From Chlorobiota bacterium (lineage in GTDB: Bacteria; Bacteroidota; Ignavibacteria; Kapaibacteriales; NICIL-2): 9,581 nt of DNA. The DNA lies in NCBI GenBank assembly GCA_003695605.1, contig RFIK01000216.1:1-9581 (forward strand), read 5' to 3'. The position numbers and the translations under genes are program-made. The notes beneath the pieces are model-generated. The model was not told the DNA's origin and made no database searches. It saw only the letters and a list, made by a program, of their open reading frames with translations. Within the stretch, counting starts at the first letter, position 1. Every line of letters begins with the position of its first letter. This document shows, one piece after another, positions 7,833 to 9,581 of this stretch.

Positions 7833-9440
7833 TCATCCCAAACTGCAGAGGAAAAGTACAAGGCTTTCTCTCCTTTGCAGCTTGCATTTGTGGCGTATAT
7901 GCTCTCTGTGATGATTAACTGTTGAAAGCGATACATTCAACAGTTGGGCAATTTCTTTTGAACGGAGCTGCATGCGGAGCAGGGTACAAATGAGTACCTC
8001 CATTGGCGTTAGCCCAGCAACCTGCGCACGAAGTGCCTGGACAAACCCAGGAATAATCCAATCTACCTTCTTCAACAGTAGCTCGATTTCGCTGGGGCTT
8101 GTTGCTTGTTCAATTTCGAAAGCAATCTCATTACTTATGCCATTGATCGAGTTGGGATTGCCGTGCTTCTGCACTCCACCCCTCCGGTGCGACGCTGCTG
8201 CAAGAGTTAGTCGTGCGATCTCTCCGCGTTGTTGTTCGATTACCTGCTTCATCTCTGCTAACTGCTGTTGATAGGCTGCGTTCTCCTGTGTAAGACGGGT
8301 CACCAACTCCTGCAATGCTTGCCGCGTACTTTGTTCCTGCTGATGTCGCTGTACCGCAAGGGACAACCAGTGGTGTCGCTGCTCAGACCAATAGAGTGCT
8401 TGTGATGTATCCCCCGCATCCTTGCTAATGCGGTAGAGTGTATCTGTACATTGGAGAGCAACGCTCGGTTGATCGCGCTGTTCCGCAAGCTTCATTAGTT
8501 CAATGAGTGTCGCTTGAGCAGCCTTTTCTTGCTTCAGGAGGAGCTGGGCATTGATCAACGCTGACAGCGCGGTCACGTTCGATGGCGATGAAGCAGAAAT
8601 TTTGCGCTGGATCTCCAACGATTTTTGCGCACATTGTATCGCACGCAGTGCTTTACCTAACTCCGCGTAGGTCCATCCCATGATAGCCATGCACTGCGAT
8701 TCAACACGAATTTCCCCCGTCTGCTGTGCATAATCCCGACCCTGACGTGCCAGCTTCAATGCTTGGGAATACTGACCCAAGCGGCAATGTGCAACAGCCA
8801 TATTGAGCAGAGTTTGGGCAAGTGCAGGTGTTGACCCAATTGTGCTCCGAAGCTCGTAGGCACGATGGTAGTTTTCCAGTGCATGAGGAACAAGCCCCAG
8901 TGCTTCGTATACTACCCCCATGTTGTCCAGCGCGGTAGCTTGGACGATCACATCCCCAAGCTTTTCAGCCAACGACAACGCTTGGGTGAAGCATGCCAAG
9001 GCAACAGGATAGTACTCGATCATTCCATGGACTGTCCCCATAGTGAGCCATGCCCGGCATTCGTGGTGCGGATCGCTCATACGTTGGGACAGGTTGAGCA
9101 ACCGTTGGGCATACTCCAACGCTCCCTCAAACTGTCCTGTAAACGCAAGACAGTAGGATAGCGTGGCATAGAGCATACATCGGAGGGGATTGCCAGTACT
9201 ATCCAGCTGCTCAATTGCACCTTTCGATTGAGAGCATACACGTAGAACATCCTCGATACGCCCACAGTAGAGAAGACACTGCGCATATGTCATCTGCGCC
9301 CGTAGCCACAATGACGTTCCACGTTGCTTGCTGAGCACATGTAGAATTTGCTCACAAAGAAACAGCGCTTGCCGAGGGTTTTTCTCACGGATGCGCCGAA
9401 TCTGTTCTAAACGAATTGCAATCAATGCATCACTTCCCAT
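7833..9440 (-). CDS. TPR-repeat transcriptional regulator with LuxR-type (GerE) HTH
   Basis: A complete 535-residue protein on the minus strand. Residues about 10-360 are successive tetratricopeptide helices, with clear TPR-like units at 130-165, 168-200, 208-240 and 248-282. A Gln-rich coiled coil (about 365-412) follows, then a basic linker, and a GerE-type helix-turn-helix at 474-535: LTPMEVLICTLL (477-488) and SKEIAQLLNVSLSTVNHH (494-511). There is no receiver domain and no membrane helix, so it is probably a cytoplasmic regulator sensing through its TPR part. ATG 9440 is the only ATG, GTG or TTG start downstream of an in-frame stop on its own strand. It converges on the 560-residue gene with 8 bases between stops. 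It has 15 cysteines, many for its size. Its targets are unknown; control of the local T6SS genes is inference. Confidence 0.9.
   Translation of the reverse strand: MGSDALIAIRLEQIRRIREKNPRQALFLCEQILHVLSKQRGTSLWLRAQMTYAQCLLYCGRIEDVLRVCSQSKGAIEQLDSTGNPLRCMLYATLSYCLAFTGQFEGALEYAQRLLNLSQRMSDPHHECRAWLTMGTVHGMIEYYPVALACFTQALSLAEKLGDVIVQATALDNMGVVYEALGLVPHALENYHRAYELRSTIGSTPALAQTLLNMAVAHCRLGQYSQALKLARQGRDYAQQTGEIRVESQCMAIMGWTYAELGKALRAIQCAQKSLEIQRKISASSPSNVTALSALINAQLLLKQEKAAQATLIELMKLAEQRDQPSVALQCTDTLYRISKDAGDTSQALYWSEQRHHWLSLAVQRHQQEQSTRQALQELVTRLTQENAAYQQQLAEMKQVIEQQRGEIARLTLAAASHRRGGVQKHGNPNSINGISNEIAFEIEQATSPSEIELLLKKVDWIIPGFVQALRAQVAGLTPMEVLICTLLRMQLRSKEIAQLLNVSLSTVNHHREHIRHKCKLQRRESLVLFLCSLG
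7843..7880. other. Imperfect hairpin at the convergent gene ends
   Basis: CTGCAGAGGA (7843-7852) pairs with TCCTTTGCAG (7871-7880) with one G-U, and AAAG/CTTT inside the loop can extend it. It lies in the last codons of the regulator gene, just past the stop of the convergent gene. It could help to end transcription from both sides, but there is no T run on the plus strand and the coding sequence alone may explain it. Confidence 0.22.
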
Positions 9441-9460
9441 CTGGTTTGAGAAGCATTGGT

Positions 9461-9581
9461 TGCACCTACCAACTTCGACATTCCTCGACTTTCTCTCGCG
9501 CCTCCTTGAGGAAGAGGGAATATTCTACTACTTCGCGCACGATGGCACACGTTGCACCATGCACCTATCCGATACAGTGCA
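9461..9581 (+). pseudogene. vgrG: vgrG fragment: 5'-truncated and frameshifted T6SS spike gene, continues beyond the window
   Basis: From 9481 the frame reads FLDFLSRLLEEEGIFYYFAH, the hallmark VgrG segment, and continues as DGTRCTMHLSDTV to the window end. Upstream, homology seems to continue in another frame as CTYQLRHS (from 9461), like the CVQYRES segment of intact VgrG. Cys to the conserved Phe (9490) is 29 bases where family spacing predicts 30, which fits a one-base deletion near 9481-9485. Roughly the first 150 codons expected for VgrG are absent: the divergent regulator gene occupies that place. No ATG opens this frame; TTG 9460 is the only nearby start. VgrG normally forms the trimeric spike that carries effectors. 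This copy looks non-functional, unless the shift is a sequencing error and the truncated product is used. Confidence 0.72.

Noticed and set aside
9501..9510. AAGGAGG on the minus strand as ribosome binding site for the regulator
   Set aside because: It is more than 60 bases upstream of ATG 9440 and is the reverse of VgrG codons for Arg-Leu-Leu-Glu.
1..9581. tRNA, rRNA, CRISPR array, insertion sequence or transposase
   Set aside because: No cloverleaf-like sequence, spaced direct repeats, transposase motifs or matching terminal inverted repeats were seen on either strand.

Overview
The window is part of a type VI secretion system (T6SS) locus from a Gram-negative bacterium. In order it contains the 3' end of tssL (with an OmpA-like C-terminus), complete tssM/icmF, complete tssA, an AT-rich gene of unknown function, a TPR-LuxR type regulator on the opposite strand, and the edge of a damaged vgrG. 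TssL and TssM together point to a T6SS with the classical IcmF/DotU membrane complex, not the Bacteroidales subtype iii that lacks these parts. Ribosome binding sites are weak or absent before every gene. The TPR plus GerE-type helix-turn-helix regulator is a design frequent in the Bacteroidota/Chlorobiota-like (FCB) lineages, so such a lineage is my best guess, with low certainty. GC content is about 48-57% in the hand-counted 60-base lines of tssM.

Region by region: bases 1-876 encode the last 291 residues of TssL. Bases 880-4899 encode TssM, only 3 bases later. Bases 4931-6037 encode TssA after a 31-base gap whose end carries a perfect 12-bp palindrome over the start codon. The three genes look like one operon. 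An A/T hairpin with a T8 run follows tssA. Bases 6142-7824 hold a 560-residue protein I do not recognise; its DNA is clearly poorer in GC (22 of 60 bases in each of two counted lines). It has long helical arms around a glycine-rich hydrophobic hairpin and no signal peptide. Eight bases later, convergently, ends the regulator gene (9440 down to 7833). Its start codon lies about 20 bases from a fragment of vgrG that lacks its 5' part and carries an apparent one-base deletion.

Functional reading: TssL and TssM form the envelope-spanning membrane complex, TssA assists baseplate docking and sheath assembly, and VgrG is the spike. The 560-residue protein, placed between the structural genes and vgrG, is the best candidate for an undescribed T6SS cargo, possibly a helical pore-former. 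The regulator may control this or a neighbouring cluster. The effector and regulator roles are inference from position and protein character, not shown by homology.
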